Positions 43,724 through 54,413 of a DNA stretch of 64,000 nucleotides are shown here, piece after piece. This stretch comes from Paenibacillus sp. W2I17 (GTDB lineage Bacteria; Bacillota; Bacilli; Paenibacillales; Paenibacillaceae). Below the pieces are notes generated by a model. It had not been told where the DNA came from, did no database searches, and saw nothing but the letters and a program-made list of their open reading frames with translations. The position numbers and the translations under genes were made by a program. The DNA lies in contig NZ_JAUSXM010000001.1 in NCBI RefSeq assembly GCF_030815985.1, positions 2,542,001-2,606,000 on the forward strand. The letters are read 5' to 3'. Positions within the stretch are counted from its first letter, which is position 1. Each line of letters begins with the position of its first letter.

Positions 43724-43861
43724 TTAGGAAGTTGGATCGTACAGATCGGCATCGTGAACCGTGATCCAGTCAATTTGTCTGTAGCCAGTACCGGCCATCG
43801 TTTGATTGACTTCCAACACTTCAAGAGCTGGTGCTTGCCATTCCTTTTTTTCCATTTGCAT
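43724..43861 (-). CDS. Lasso peptide precursor, 45 aa
   Basis: 45 residues; ATG at 43859-43861 with AAAGGAGG and spacing eight, which is the strongest site in the cluster. The leader (22 residues) has the conserved EWQAPALEVLEV ... NQTM pattern, with Thr at position -2. The core has 23 residues: A1 GTGYRQI D9, so an A1-D9 nine-residue ring is expected, then WITVHDAD and a tail ending DLYDPTS with Ser at the C-terminus. Length, ring size and terminal Ser match paeninodin, whose ring is AGPGTSTPD. The tail differs and holds an acidic-flanked Tyr (DLYD). It is too short for usual ORF cut-offs. Confidence 0.9.
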   Translation of the reverse strand: MQMEKKEWQAPALEVLEVNQTMAGTGYRQIDWITVHDADLYDPTS

Positions 43862-43890
43862 CGTATTCACCTCCTTTCATGTGCCCTCAT

Positions 43891-45823
43891 TCAGAATTTT
43901 CGAATGAACCGATAGACGATCAGACTATGCATCATCAATCGCAGATCTGGATGTGAAGCAAGTTCAGGTCTTGGACTCGGAAAATTGGCCAGGGCAGACT
44001 TGATACGCTCCGTGTTTAATATGCCAGCAACCTTGCTGTCAGAACACAAAGCACGTAACTCAGCCGTAAAGGCATCCCAATTCGGAATGATGCGATGCAG
44101 CCAATCCGCCGGTTGTACACCCCGTACCCGTTGATTCAGCCTGACCTTGTCAGGTAACTCCGGTGAAGTAGCCCGGCGAATCAATGAACGATCCGTCCCT
44201 TGTTTCACATATTGTTCAATCGGAACGGACAGACAGAACCGGATGACTCTGGCATCACTTGTCGGATCACGTTCCCAAGCGCGGTAACGCAGAGAACATT
44301 TTGTAGCTACAGCACCGTTTTTGTTCGCAATGGCCAGATTATTGAATTTCTCGGCACGCACTTTGAGTGCATCAGCCTGGGCACCGCCCTGCAGAACAAT
44401 AATGGATTTGAGTCGTTCCAGTACACCCGTTCTCTGCGCAAAATCAGGATGAATCAACTGTACGGATGCGGCCTGGCTGGCTCCTTTGGACTGAGCCTTG
44501 AACCAATCCGGATATGCCTTTTTCCCGGTGATCTTGGCTATACGGGAGAAAGGCATGCCAGTGCGTTCACTGTACTGCTGCATCTCACGGAACCAGCGGT
44601 ACCAGCGGCCACTTTTCAGTAGACTGGCGTAATAATCCAGAGCCGGTCCCCAGGAGATGGTGAAATTACCACGTGCTCCTGTGAGCAGAATACCTGCATC
44701 CTGCTGGCTCGCTTTTTCATAGAATCCGCGAATCCAGAACGAATTTTCAAAGTATTTATAGGGCATTTCCATAATGTCGAGCCAGGTGTCTACTTCACTG
44801 AGAGGACTTCTGCCTTCAAAATCCAGATAGTTCTCTGTGATATTCCCGACGTGGTTAATGGTCGAACGTATGAATGGTCTCTCGTCAGCAAGCAACGTTT
44901 TCGACGTGTAATCCGTAAAATCCGGCACGGGAACATAGCTATAAGCATGCAGCCGTTTGCCCTGACTTCTCAGTGTACCGGAAGCAAAACCAAACCACGG
45001 CTCCCGAGTCCAGCCCGCCACTTAATGCAGCAGCCACCTGCCTGTGAGTTCGTAGTCGTGATCCGACCGCCTGCCCAAAGACCTCTCGAAACGCTTCTAC
45101 ATACTCACCATCGGATTTCAGCCTTAGAGGTTCGACTTCATTCCAACGATGATATTGCTTCAGCTCCAGTCTCCCATCCCGGAAAACAAGTGTATGTGCG
45201 GAAGGCAGCTGGCTTATTCCCCGATATACGGTTGAATTGATATCTGCTGAATCATGCATGTCAGGAATGGCAAGGAATTCGGACAGCCAGGTCTCATCAA
45301 GTTCTTTATGTACCCCTTCAAGCCCGAGCAACGGATTCATCAGTGTGCAGAAAGCAAAACGTGAACCATCATGTCGGTAATAAAAAGCTCTCATGCCTGT
45401 AATGTCTCTCGCTGCATACAGTTTTCGATTCCGCTCATCCCATATCGCGAATACAAAATCCCCCAGCAATCGGACAGCTACATCGTCTCCCCAGCGCTGA
45501 TAGGCACGCAAGATCAATTCACTATCCGATAACATCGCCAGTTCAGCTCTGGAGATCTGTAATTGATCTGCCAGTTGTTCCCGGTTATCCAGAATGGCAT
45601 CTGCCGTGATGGTCAGACCACTTACCTCATCATATAAAGGCAACTTCTCGCTAACCGATTCCGGTGTAATCCATTGGGCATGACAGCTGAGGAACGCCTC
45701 ATTGCCTTTCCACACCCCTGTTGTATCCGCAGGGACATGCCCCAGGCTTGCGTACAGACGCCAGCTGTCTTCCCATAGCGCCTGCTGACCATCGTTGTGT
45801 ACAATTCCTGCTATAGCGCTCAT
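43891..45823 (-). pseudogene. Lasso cyclase (asparagine-synthetase-like), one-base frameshift
   Basis: About 640 residues in two frames. The first frame (45823 to about 44990) has a glutaminase-like domain and the PP-loop LSGGLDSGAVVWF; the second (about 44986 to 43891) continues with ASGTLRSQGKRLHAYSYVPVPDF. Removing one T from the TTTT run (plus-strand AAAA at 44986-44989) joins both into one frame reading SGAVVWFASGTLRSQ. Lasso cyclases of the McjC/LasC type activate the acceptor Asp side chain with ATP and close the ring. If the extra base is real, the pathway is inactive here, unless slippage restores the frame. A homopolymer sequencing error is the other explanation. Its start overlaps the sulfotransferase stop by four bases. 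Confidence 0.85.
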
Positions 45824-47088
45824 GACTTGCCTCCCCGTAGAATCTTGCGCTGTGAAGCCCAGGCGCTAATCTGATGACCAAATGGTACCCATGATTTGAT
45901 ACGCTGTATTTTGCTTTGAGCAGAAGCCAGTTGGACTTTCAAACGTTCTCGCTCAGTGTATCCTCGTTCCAGACGATGATCTGCCGCCCTTAGTGCGGCC
46001 TGCAGCTGCCTAATCGTTGCCAGTGCAGCCAGTGTGGGATCTATCTTCTCAGGTTCTTCGAGAGCTGAATCATTCCGATTTTCATGGGAATCATGGACGA
46101 GTGAATCAGCTGGCTGCATCCGATAGTGCTGCTGCCAGTCGCAACCAGTCGCTGTCGTCAACTGATGCGTAATCCGCTCGATGACCTCTTGATCCGGACT
46201 TGCATCATAATGTACACCCGTCCATTGTTCGGCTTCCGCCAACTGTTCACTGTACCCCATTCGATGGAATAGATCCGCTCCCATTACACGGCAATACAGT
46301 TCAACTTCATGCGGTTCTAATATGTTTTTCCAGTTGTTAACAGAACCCTGATGTGCCTCTTGATGCGAAGAGAGGAAAGGATCACCCACGCCCATACTGT
46401 AGAACATGTCAGACTTGGCACTGTCCAGAAAATGTCCATACTGCTCCATACCCTGTTCATATCGAATTCCCAGAAACGCGCATAGTTTTTCAAGTTCTTC
46501 CTGTGGATTGGAAACCAATCGTTCATATTGCAATTCATACGCATTGGAGTGTGGTTCGGCAAAATAATCATTCAAGCGGAGCATACCCAGTGTGAGATCT
46601 ACAGATTTCATATTTAATTTGGAGCTCTGTAAACTATGAGTCAGGTCGAATCCTTCACCTGTATGGCGGTTTACCTTTTTGAATGATGCTGCTATGGCCA
46701 GAGGATTACGCTGGAGATGAATGCGCTTGGACTGTGGGAACAGACGATCCAGCCATTCTAGCATGTAATAATAACGCGGAGATTTATCAACGACGAAGTC
46801 TGCTCCGCTCCCTTCCAGGAATCCATTGTAGATCTCAAGAGCAAAACTTCTGCACGCCTTTTCGAAGACATCCTCGGATACCATGGCATTGTAGAACTGA
46901 CGCATGATGGAGCTGCCACCATAAGCACGTGAATCGGTTTTTGGCAGATCGACAAGACTCATCAGAAACCACATTTCCTGGGTGGCGAATATACGACTGT
47001 GATTTTGCAGCATGACTGTGGATAATGAACTACCACTGCGGGGAACACATAGTAAGAAAACAAGTCCGTTACCTTGAGCGTCGATCAA
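45820..47088 (-). CDS. PAPS-type sulfotransferase of lasso cluster
   Basis: 422 residues starting at TTG with AGAGGAGAGG upstream. The 5'-phosphosulfate-binding loop VPRSGSS with following STVMLQNHSRIFATQE, DKSPRYYYMLEWLDRLFPQSKRIHLQRNP and AIAASFKK (3'-phosphate site) mark a sulfotransferase family 3 type fold in residues 1 to about 270. A charged C-terminal part ends in a coiled coil (about 350-400). As the first gene of the lasso operon it may sulfate the lasso peptide. The core has two Tyr, of which the one in DLYD looks like an acidic sulfation site. This is an inference. Confidence 0.82.
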   Translation of the reverse strand: MIDAQGNGLVFLLCVPRSGSSLSTVMLQNHSRIFATQEMWFLMSLVDLPKTDSRAYGGSSIMRQFYNAMVSEDVFEKACRSFALEIYNGFLEGSGADFVVDKSPRYYYMLEWLDRLFPQSKRIHLQRNPLAIAASFKKVNRHTGEGFDLTHSLQSSKLNMKSVDLTLGMLRLNDYFAEPHSNAYELQYERLVSNPQEELEKLCAFLGIRYEQGMEQYGHFLDSAKSDMFYSMGVGDPFLSSHQEAHQGSVNNWKNILEPHEVELYCRVMGADLFHRMGYSEQLAEAEQWTGVHYDASPDQEVIERITHQLTTATGCDWQQHYRMQPADSLVHDSHENRNDSALEEPEKIDPTLAALATIRQLQAALRAADHRLERGYTERERLKVQLASAQSKIQRIKSWVPFGHQISAWASQRKILRGGKS

Positions 47089-47235
47089 TGGCAGCCTCTC
47101 CTCTGTTCAATAAAATAAGCATGCAGCCGGGATAGACCAGACTCTACTTTTGTGTTTGGCAAAACGAATACTACGCAAACTATTAGGTCAGTATTTTGCA
47201 ACATTCCGTCGGAACCTTACCCGAGAGTGATGCAA

Positions 47236-47310
47236 ATACATGTATTCTTTCGACAACTCTCAGATACAATATGTATTTATAGTTTTACTCTATGATACAA
47301 AATGTATCAT
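47236..47310. promoter_or_regulatory. Three palindromic operator-like sites upstream of the lasso operon
   Basis: Three sites share the half-site ATACA ... TGTAT: ATACATGTAT (47236-47245), ATACAATATGTAT (47264-47276) and a perfect 19-bp palindrome ATGATACA-AAA-TGTATCAT (47292-47310). Their centres are near 47240.5, 47270 and 47301, so they are about 30 bases or three helical turns apart. They lie 150-220 bases before the first lasso gene. A dimeric regulator could bind all three on one face. No matching regulator gene is seen in the window. Confidence 0.65.
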
Positions 47311-47511
47311 GTCAATCTTTTATTTTCACCTTTTCATAAATTCTTACTCTTTCACTGTATTCTGCTGTCTGTCGTTTAAGCACTTATTCATGATCAACTA
47401 TGTTCTGATTGCACAAACGCGAATAAGCTCCAGACATGTTCTGTGAGGAACAATGCCTGAAGCCATACGTAATCCGTTGAGAAGCTTACTATGAAAACCG
47501 TTGGACAATCA
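47311..47511. other. AT-rich gap before the lasso operon
   Basis: About 200 bases with no gene seen, between the MFS stop and the palindromes. A TATAAA-like -10 for the lasso operon lies on the minus strand between the last two palindromes (near 47275-47281), but the -35 is uncertain. Confidence 0.4.
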
Positions 47512-48846
47512 TCAGGTCAATTTTACATTTGAACTTTTCCCAGGAGCTCTGAAGCTCCCATTACGCCCTTCTTCCTGATCTGCCAGTGTAGCATCCTGCA
47601 TCCCCTTCTGTACCTTCACGGTTAACAATACAGCAATGCCAGCGACGAAAAAGAAGATCAGCGACAGAATGCCCCAACGCGTGGAACCCGTGATCTGTCC
47701 GACATAACCGAATACAAATGGACCAAAGATCGAAGAGAATTTGCCTGTAATATTCACAAAACCAAAATATTCGCCTGTTCTGCCAGCTGGCATCAGATTG
47801 CTAAACAAGGAACGAGCTGTGGATTGACTCACACCCTGCACAACACCAACCAGCCCGGCGAGCACGTAGAAGTGGATCGCTTGTGTCATGAAATAACCGA
47901 GAATCACAATACATATGTAGACCGATAAGCTAACGATTAATACCTGCTTTGCTCCCCAACGCTGTGCCCATGCTCCCAGTAACAATGTACACGGGAACCC
48001 GATGAACTGGGTTAACAGTAGCGCGAGCATCAGGTCGGTTGTGCCGATACCTATACTTGTCCCATAGATTGTAGCCATCAGAATGATGGTATTAATGCCG
48101 TCATTAAAAAACCAGAAAGCCAACAACATGCGGATTAACTGGGGAAAACGCCGCATCTGACGAAAGGTCTGCCGCAGTCTGCGCACGCCCACCGCAGCAT
48201 ACCCTGTCCACGAGCCGGGCATGTCCGGTGATGCAGGCCGTCTCGGAGCATGACGAAAGATCGGTATCGAGAACAGCAACCACCACAACGAGACGGAGAT
48301 AAAAGCAAGTCTTGTGCCTGCCAATGTACTGGTCATCCCGAACCAGCCCGGTTGCTGAATCATCAGCAGGTTCGCCGCAAGCAGCAAGCCTCCTCCAATA
48401 TAACCATAAGCATAACCTTTGGAGGATATCATGTCCCTTCGTTCCACGGGTACCAGATCAGGCAGCATTGCATCGTAAAAGGTGTTCCCACCCGCAAAAC
48501 CGATCGTGGATATGACCAGCAACGCGGAAGCAAGGAACCAGTCCCCTTCACCGATTGCGCTGAATCCCAATGTGGCAAGGACGCCTATAATTGCAAATAC
48601 ACGCAGGAAGTCGCCTTTCCGTCCTGACAAATCAGCTAGCGTGCCTAACAACGGTGTTAGCAGAGCTACGCACAACATGCCAATGGAGTGTGTATAGGCC
48701 AGGTAAGAGGCGGCGGTATCCGTATCCAGCGTTGCTGCAGCCACCGAAGCATAGAATACGGGCAGTACTGCGGCCAGCACAGTTGTCGCGTAAGCCGAGT
48801 TGGCCCAATCATACATAATCCAAGCCTTGATCGCCTTTTTATTCAC
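47512..48846 (-). CDS. UMF1-type MFS transporter
   Basis: 444 residues from the GTG at 48844-48846, with GGAAGGA five bases upstream; an upstream in-frame reading has no ribosome site. About twelve membrane helices are seen. The opening KAIKAWIMYDWANSAYATTVLAAVLPVFY is typical of the UMF1 / Atg22-like MFS group (YxWANSAY). DxxGR loop LADLSGRKGDFLRV and GYIGGGLLL agree. The substrate is not predictable. It is separate from the lasso operon by about 420 bases. Confidence 0.82.
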   Translation of the reverse strand: MNKKAIKAWIMYDWANSAYATTVLAAVLPVFYASVAAATLDTDTAASYLAYTHSIGMLCVALLTPLLGTLADLSGRKGDFLRVFAIIGVLATLGFSAIGEGDWFLASALLVISTIGFAGGNTFYDAMLPDLVPVERRDMISSKGYAYGYIGGGLLLAANLLMIQQPGWFGMTSTLAGTRLAFISVSLWWLLFSIPIFRHAPRRPASPDMPGSWTGYAAVGVRRLRQTFRQMRRFPQLIRMLLAFWFFNDGINTIILMATIYGTSIGIGTTDLMLALLLTQFIGFPCTLLLGAWAQRWGAKQVLIVSLSVYICIVILGYFMTQAIHFYVLAGLVGVVQGVSQSTARSLFSNLMPAGRTGEYFGFVNITGKFSSIFGPFVFGYVGQITGSTRWGILSLIFFFVAGIAVLLTVKVQKGMQDATLADQEEGRNGSFRAPGKSSNVKLT

Positions 48847-49101
48847 ATAAATCCTTCCTTTACATGCAACTATTATAATGATTGATGTCTTTCTCCTATT
48901 GTAAAGGAAGGATATCACACTTGTTCACTGTTTCTGTAAAAAATGGTGCAGTTCTGTTCTTACGACTCACCTTACCTCTGTGGTGAACTTGCGTAATTGT
49001 ATCATTTTATATCCACTCTCATCACATATCGTCCTCGCCCGTGAATATACTTAATTACCGACAGGCCAAACTGTGCCGCGTAATCAATGGGGGGTGCCTA
49101 C

Positions 49102-50271
49102 ATGTCAAATTCACACCAGCCTTACTCGTTCGTCGTGTCGAAAGAAGATTGGTCGCTTCACCGCAAAGGGTACCAGGACCAACAACGCCATCAGCAAAAG
49201 GTGAAAGATGTCATCAAGCAGAATCTGCCTGATCTGATTACGGAAGAAAACATCATCATGTCTGATGGAAAACAAATCATCAAGGTACCAATCCGCAGTC
49301 TGGATGAGTACCGTTTTGTGTATAACTACCAGAAGCAAAAACATGTCGGTCAAGGAGACGGTGACAGTCAGGTCGGAGACGTCATCGGTCGTGATCCCTC
49401 TGCTTCGCAGAAACCCGGCAAAGGCGAAAAAGCTGGCGATCAGCCTGGTCATGATATTGTGGAAGCCGAAGTGAGTATTGAGGAATTGGAAGATATGCTC
49501 TTCGCTGAGCTGGAATTACCCGATCTGAAGCAGAAAGACAAAGACCTGATTGAGACACATACGGTAGTTTTCAACGATATTCGCAAAAAAGGTATGCAGT
49601 CCAATATTGACAAGAAACGTACCATTCTGGAGAATCTGCGTCGCAATGCAACGACCGGTACGCCAGGCATCCATCACATCAGTCCGGATGACCTGCGCTA
49701 TAAGACATGGGAAGACAAAATCATTCCACAATCCAATGCCGTTATTATTGCCATGATGGATACATCCGGGTCCATGGGTTCATTTGAGAAATACTGCGCG
49801 CGCAGCTTCTTCTTCTGGATGACCCGTTTTCTACGCCGTCAGTATGAGAAAGTTGAGATTGTTTTCCTCGCCCATCATACGGAAGCCAAGGAAGTAACCG
49901 AAGAAGAGTTCTTTACCCGTGGCGAGAGCGGAGGCACCATCTGCTCCTCTGTATATATGAAGGCACTGGATATTATTGACAGCCGGTATCCACCTTCCAG
50001 CTACAACATCTACCCTTTCCACTTCTCTGACGGGGATAATCTGACCTCGGATAACGAACGGTGTGTTAAGCTGATCGGTGAGTTAATGAAACGTAGCAAT
50101 ATGTTTGGATACGGCGAAGTGAATCAGTACAACCGCAGTAGCACACTGATGTCGGCTTACCGTCATATCAAGATGGATCAGTTCATGTATTATGTGATCA
50201 AAGAAAAAGGCGAAGTGTACAAAGCTTTGCGCAGCTTTTTCCAGAAACGGGAAGGAGGCAGCGTTAGATGA
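49102..50271 (+). CDS. yhbH: Sporulation protein YhbH (DUF444)
   Basis: 389 residues from the ATG at 49102 in a GGGGGGTGCCTAC context; an ATG at 49087 is also in frame. The opening [21 protein letters not shown] and the region [11 protein letters not shown], then a von Willebrand A-type domain with [38 protein letters not shown] and [10 protein letters not shown], are characteristic of YhbH. It is a sporulation-linked protein that works with the kinase PrkA and SpoVR. Its stop overlaps spoVR by four bases. Confidence 0.93.
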   Translation: MSNSHQPYSFVVSKEDWSLHRKGYQDQQRHQQKVKDVIKQNLPDLITEENIIMSDGKQIIKVPIRSLDEYRFVYNYQKQKHVGQGDGDSQVGDVIGRDPSASQKPGKGEKAGDQPGHDIVEAEVSIEELEDMLFAELELPDLKQKDKDLIETHTVVFNDIRKKGMQSNIDKKRTILENLRRNATTGTPGIHHISPDDLRYKTWEDKIIPQSNAVIIAMMDTSGSMGSFEKYCARSFFFWMTRFLRRQYEKVEIVFLAHHTEAKEVTEEEFFTRGESGGTICSSVYMKALDIIDSRYPPSSYNIYPFHFSDGDNLTSDNERCVKLIGELMKRSNMFGYGEVNQYNRSSTLMSAYRHIKMDQFMYYVIKEKGEVYKALRSFFQKREGGSVR

Positions 50272-51704
50272 CAGATGAGATCCGCGACCTAGAATACGCT
50301 ATTGCCGAGATTATGGAGATTGCCAATGGTTTTGGTCTGGACTATTACCCCATGCGGTACGAAATCTGCCCATCGGATATTATTTATACATTTGGAGCCT
50401 ACGGCATGCCGACCAGATTCAGCCACTGGAGCTTTGGCAAAACATTTCATAAGATGAAAATGCAATACGATTTTGGACTCAGTAAAATTTATGAGCTTGT
50501 CATCAACTCCAACCCTTGTTATGCCTTCCTGCTGGATGGCAATTCCCTTATTCAGAACAAATTGATCGTAGCCCACGTATTGGCACACTGCGATTTTTTC
50601 AAAAACAATGCCCGCTTCTCCAAATCCAACCGTAATATGGTCGAAAGCATGGCTGCTACGGCGGATCGGATCAGCAATTATGAGATGGAGTACGGAACGG
50701 AAGCGGTTGAAGCATTTATCGATGCCGTGATCGCAATTCAGGAACATGTGGACCCACAGTTGATTAAACCCCGCCATTTGGACAAACAACGTTACATGGA
50801 GATGAAAATGCGGGAGCAGCGCGGTGAGAAAAAACCACGGCCGGAAGGTCGCTATGATGATCTATGGTCGCTTGATGATGTGAAGACCGAAGAAACACCC
50901 GCCGAAGGTATTCAGGTCCATCACTTTCCGCCTGAACCGGAGAAGGATGTCATGTGGTTTATTCAGGAATTCTCGGAAGTGTTGACCGACTGGCAGCGGG
51001 ATATCATGAGTATGATGCGTGAAGAGATGTTATATTTCTGGCCACAGATGGAAACCAAAATCATGAACGAAGGCTGGGCATCCTACTGGCATCAACGCAT
51101 TATCCGTGAACTCGATCTGAACAGTGAGGATACGATCGAATTTGCGAAACTCAACTCCTCCGTGGTGCAGCCATCCAAACAAAGTCTGAATCCGTATTAT
51201 TTGGGACTGAAGATTTTCGAGGATATTGAACGACGCTGGGATAACCCAACCCGTGAAGAACAGGAACGTTGGGGCCGCAAACCGGGGCAAGGTCGTGCCA
51301 AAATGTTCGAGGTGCGTGAATTTGATTCCGATACCTCCTTTATCCGCAATTACATGACCAAACAATTAACCGAGGATCTGGACCTCTACGTATTTGAGAA
51401 AAAAGGCCCGGACTGGAAAATCACCGACAAGTCCTGGGAGAACATACGGGATCAGCTCGTATTTTCACGTGTCAACGGAGGTTCCCCTTATCTGGTCGTG
51501 CAAGATGCCGACTATATGCGGACCGGGGAACTCGTGCTGAAACATCAATATGAGGGCATCGAGTTGGACCTGAAATATATGGAGCGCACCATGCCTTATC
51601 TGTATCGCCTCTGGGGACGTACGGTACATGTGGAGACACGTGTCGAGGATAAACCGATCTGGTTTACGTATGATGGCAAGAAGCACCACCGCAAGTTTTT
51701 GTAA
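50268..51704 (+). CDS. spoVR: Stage V sporulation protein R
   Basis: 478 residues. The family pattern is present along the whole length: [82 protein letters not shown] and [16 protein letters not shown], with many His/Glu residues. SpoVR acts in spore cortex formation. ATGA overlap with yhbH implies translational coupling. A perfect 14-bp stem terminator follows, shared with the convergent gene. Confidence 0.95.
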   Translation: MTDEIRDLEYAIAEIMEIANGFGLDYYPMRYEICPSDIIYTFGAYGMPTRFSHWSFGKTFHKMKMQYDFGLSKIYELVINSNPCYAFLLDGNSLIQNKLIVAHVLAHCDFFKNNARFSKSNRNMVESMAATADRISNYEMEYGTEAVEAFIDAVIAIQEHVDPQLIKPRHLDKQRYMEMKMREQRGEKKPRPEGRYDDLWSLDDVKTEETPAEGIQVHHFPPEPEKDVMWFIQEFSEVLTDWQRDIMSMMREEMLYFWPQMETKIMNEGWASYWHQRIIRELDLNSEDTIEFAKLNSSVVQPSKQSLNPYYLGLKIFEDIERRWDNPTREEQERWGRKPGQGRAKMFEVREFDSDTSFIRNYMTKQLTEDLDLYVFEKKGPDWKITDKSWENIRDQLVFSRVNGGSPYLVVQDADYMRTGELVLKHQYEGIELDLKYMERTMPYLYRLWGRTVHVETRVEDKPIWFTYDGKKHHRKFL

Positions 51705-51792
51705 GGTTTTCAAGTATCATTAATTGGAAACGAAAATATAAATGCTCTTATCATGGATGAGTTTAATGTTTAATAAAAGATACGACATAAAA

Positions 51793-51831
51793 AAGCGGCA
51801 AGTTCCTGACATACACGGGAACTTGCCGCTT
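51793..51831. terminator. Bidirectional terminator after spoVR
   Basis: AAGCGGCAAGTTCC (51793-51806) and GGAACTTGCCGCTT (51818-51831) are fully complementary, with an A-tract on the left. Confidence 0.9.
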
Positions 51832-51844
51832 GGCATACATAAAA

Positions 51845-54325
51845 TTAGAATGGTACCGGCGGTGTACCATTACCCTGCAATCGCAGCGGTACAAAAAAGT
51901 CATGCTCCACTTCACTTGCTGGCAGTGGACGACTGAAATAATATCCCTGAATCTCCCGGCAATCATTCTGCATCAGAATATCCAGTTGGCCTTTCGTCTC
52001 AATGCCTTCCGCAATGACTTCCATCTTGAGATTCTGTGCCATTGATATAATGGTCGCCACAATGGCTTGATCGCTGTGACTCTCTGTAATGTCCGTCACA
52101 AACGAACGATCAATCTTGAGCTTGTGAATCGGGAAATGCTTCAGATAACTGAGTGAACTGTATCCCGTACCAAAATCATCCAGGCTGATCTTGACACCCA
52201 GTGCTGTCAGTTCATTCAGGATCGCCGTGGATACGGCTGCATCCATCATCATGCTCTCTGTTATTTCCAGCTCCAGATATCGAGCATCCAGCCCTGTCTC
52301 CAAGAGTGCATTCTTGACCTGTTCTACCAAGTTGGATTGGTGGAACTGCTGGCTGGACAAGTTAACCGATACCGGAATGAGTGGTCCGCCACTGGCATGC
52401 CAGAGTTTCATCTGCCTGCATGCCTCCCGCAGCGTCCAATTGCCAATCTCATAGATCATGCCTGTCTCTTCTGCAAGCGGGATAAACACATTGGGTGCGA
52501 GCAGACCTTTGAGTGGATGGTTCCAACGTATAAGAGCCTCCACACCAATCATTCGGCTATCCTCGGTACGAATCTGTGGTTGATAGTACAGGACCATCTC
52601 ATCGCGTTCCAAAGCTTTACGAAGATAACCCTCCAGCTCAATGCGTTCATATAGTTCCGAATCCAGTTGGGCAGTGTAGAATTGGAAACCATTTTTGCCG
52701 TTTTTCTTCACTTCATACATGGCGGAGTCCGCATGTTTCAGCAAAGCATCCACGCCCACTCCATGATCCGGATACATCGCAATTCCAATGCTGGCGGTTA
52801 CGTAAAAGTCATTCTCCTTCAGTCGATAAGGTAACTGAATGGCTTCAACAATCTGTTTTGCAAGTTCTGCCACTCGTACTTCTGTCGCTTGGTCCTGGGT
52901 CACAACGAGTGTGAACTCGTCACCGCCCATCCGGGCCAGCATGACATTCTCCATAGCCAAGGGATCAGAAGTTTCTATGGCTTTCATGATCCGGTTGCTG
53001 ACTTCTCTTAGAAATACATCTCCAATGGAATGTCCCAGCGAGTCATTAATCATCTTGAAACGATCTATATCCATCACCATAACGGCAAAAGAATTCCCTT
53101 TTTCTGCTGAATCGTTAATCGTACAAGCCAGCACATCATCCAACTTGCGCCGATTGGGCAGCCCCGTCAACGGATCATGCAAAGCTTGGTGACGAATCTT
53201 CTCCTGAGCCTGTTTCTCCTCCGTTACGTCTTTGATCAAAATGTGACTTCCCACATGTCTGCCATCAATGACAACAGGAACTACAACAATACTAAGGTCC
53301 AGAAGTTCACCCTGTACGTCTCTCATTTTGGCCATGTAGTGCGCCTGCTCCAGCCCATGATCATCCCAATCGATGGAATCAAATTCACTTATCCACTCTA
53401 TATCGATTTGCTGAGCAATCTCATCAATGGAACGATCCATGACCTCTTTTTCAGGATATCCGGTGATTGTTGTTACAGCAGCATTAATCCCTTTAACAAT
53501 ACCTTCCTTGTTCACTGAAATAATGGCATCTGAATGGTTATGATACAAGGCCTGATACCATTGCTCGTTCTCATGAATCCGTTGATCTTTCTGTGACATT
53601 CGCTGATTGATAAATATGCCAAACAACGTCAAGCCCAAAGCAATAAATGTGCCCGAAGCGATCAAGTAGGCGAGAATGCCTGGCTCAATCTGCATACCTG
53701 AACTTACCATGGAGCCATGTGAATGATGGAAATGTGCGGCTGACATCCCGGTATAATGCATGCCAGAGATTCCAATACCCATAATGAGACCGCTGCCCAC
53801 CTTGTAAACCCAGGTATGTCTTGATTGATGATAACGGAAGAAAAACATGAGCCACAATGCCGCAAATGAAGCAAGCGCTGCAATCAGAATGGATAACACC
53901 ACTCTGCCTGGTTCATACGTAACCGGAGTTGACATCGCTGCCATTCCCACATAATGCATCGAGCTGATCCCTGCTGTCATCAGTACTCCAGCAATCATGA
54001 GTTTGCTTATCCTGCCCGACTGTCTACCCGCAATGTTCAAGGCCACCCCCGATGCGACAATAGCAAGTAGAACAGATAAAACAACCTTACCGGTGGAATA
54101 GGAGACTTGCGTAGGCAGAACAAAAGCCAGCATACCTACGAAATGCATGGACCAGATTCCCAGCCCCATCGATACTGCACCGCAGCTAAGCCATACATTC
54201 CGCGCCATCCCGCTAGCCTGACTTACACGGCCTGCAAGGTCAAGGGCAGCGTATGAAGCTAACGATGCAATAATATAGGATAAAATAACAAGTTCTAAGT
54301 TGTACGTACCATGTAGGTGCTCCAC
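51845..54325 (-). CDS. MHYT-PAS-GGDEF-EAL cyclic-di-GMP protein
   Basis: 826 residues. Residues 1 to about 200 form an MHYT sensor with repeated MH(Y/F)xGM motifs (SMHFVGM, SMHYVGM, GMHYTGM) in seven membrane helices. A PAS-like domain lies at about 255-375. The GGDEF domain keeps RMGGDEF and the EAL domain keeps GVEALIRW, ESMMMDA and FGTGYSSLSYLKHFP, so both cyclase and phosphodiesterase may be active. It probably adjusts cyclic-di-GMP in response to a copper- or oxygen-type ligand of MHYT. It is a single-gene unit. Confidence 0.93.
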   Translation of the reverse strand: MEHLHGTYNLELVILSYIIASLASYAALDLAGRVSQASGMARNVWLSCGAVSMGLGIWSMHFVGMLAFVLPTQVSYSTGKVVLSVLLAIVASGVALNIAGRQSGRISKLMIAGVLMTAGISSMHYVGMAAMSTPVTYEPGRVVLSILIAALASFAALWLMFFFRYHQSRHTWVYKVGSGLIMGIGISGMHYTGMSAAHFHHSHGSMVSSGMQIEPGILAYLIASGTFIALGLTLFGIFINQRMSQKDQRIHENEQWYQALYHNHSDAIISVNKEGIVKGINAAVTTITGYPEKEVMDRSIDEIAQQIDIEWISEFDSIDWDDHGLEQAHYMAKMRDVQGELLDLSIVVVPVVIDGRHVGSHILIKDVTEEKQAQEKIRHQALHDPLTGLPNRRKLDDVLACTINDSAEKGNSFAVMVMDIDRFKMINDSLGHSIGDVFLREVSNRIMKAIETSDPLAMENVMLARMGGDEFTLVVTQDQATEVRVAELAKQIVEAIQLPYRLKENDFYVTASIGIAMYPDHGVGVDALLKHADSAMYEVKKNGKNGFQFYTAQLDSELYERIELEGYLRKALERDEMVLYYQPQIRTEDSRMIGVEALIRWNHPLKGLLAPNVFIPLAEETGMIYEIGNWTLREACRQMKLWHASGGPLIPVSVNLSSQQFHQSNLVEQVKNALLETGLDARYLELEITESMMMDAAVSTAILNELTALGVKISLDDFGTGYSSLSYLKHFPIHKLKIDRSFVTDITESHSDQAIVATIISMAQNLKMEVIAEGIETKGQLDILMQNDCREIQGYYFSRPLPASEVEHDFFVPLRLQGNGTPPVPF

Positions 54326-54373
54326 TCACTCTGTCCTTTCAACCGGGAAATGCCTTATATGTATGCAAAAATG

Positions 54374-54413
54374 TAAAAAAGAAGCGAGTGCGCTGTCTGG
54401 ATGACAGGCACTC
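54374..54413 (-). terminator. Terminator downstream of the xylanase
   Basis: GAGTG (54386-54390) with CACTC (54409-54413) and TGTC (54394-54397) with GACA (54403-54406) form an interrupted stem; a U-run follows on the minus strand. It lies about 180 bases after the xylanase stop. Confidence 0.7.

Noticed and set aside
43724..43861. Lasso core starting at the second Gly (GYRQID...), giving a shorter ring
   Set aside because: Thr at position -2 of the leader and the match to paeninodin place the cut before Ala, giving an A1-D9 ring.
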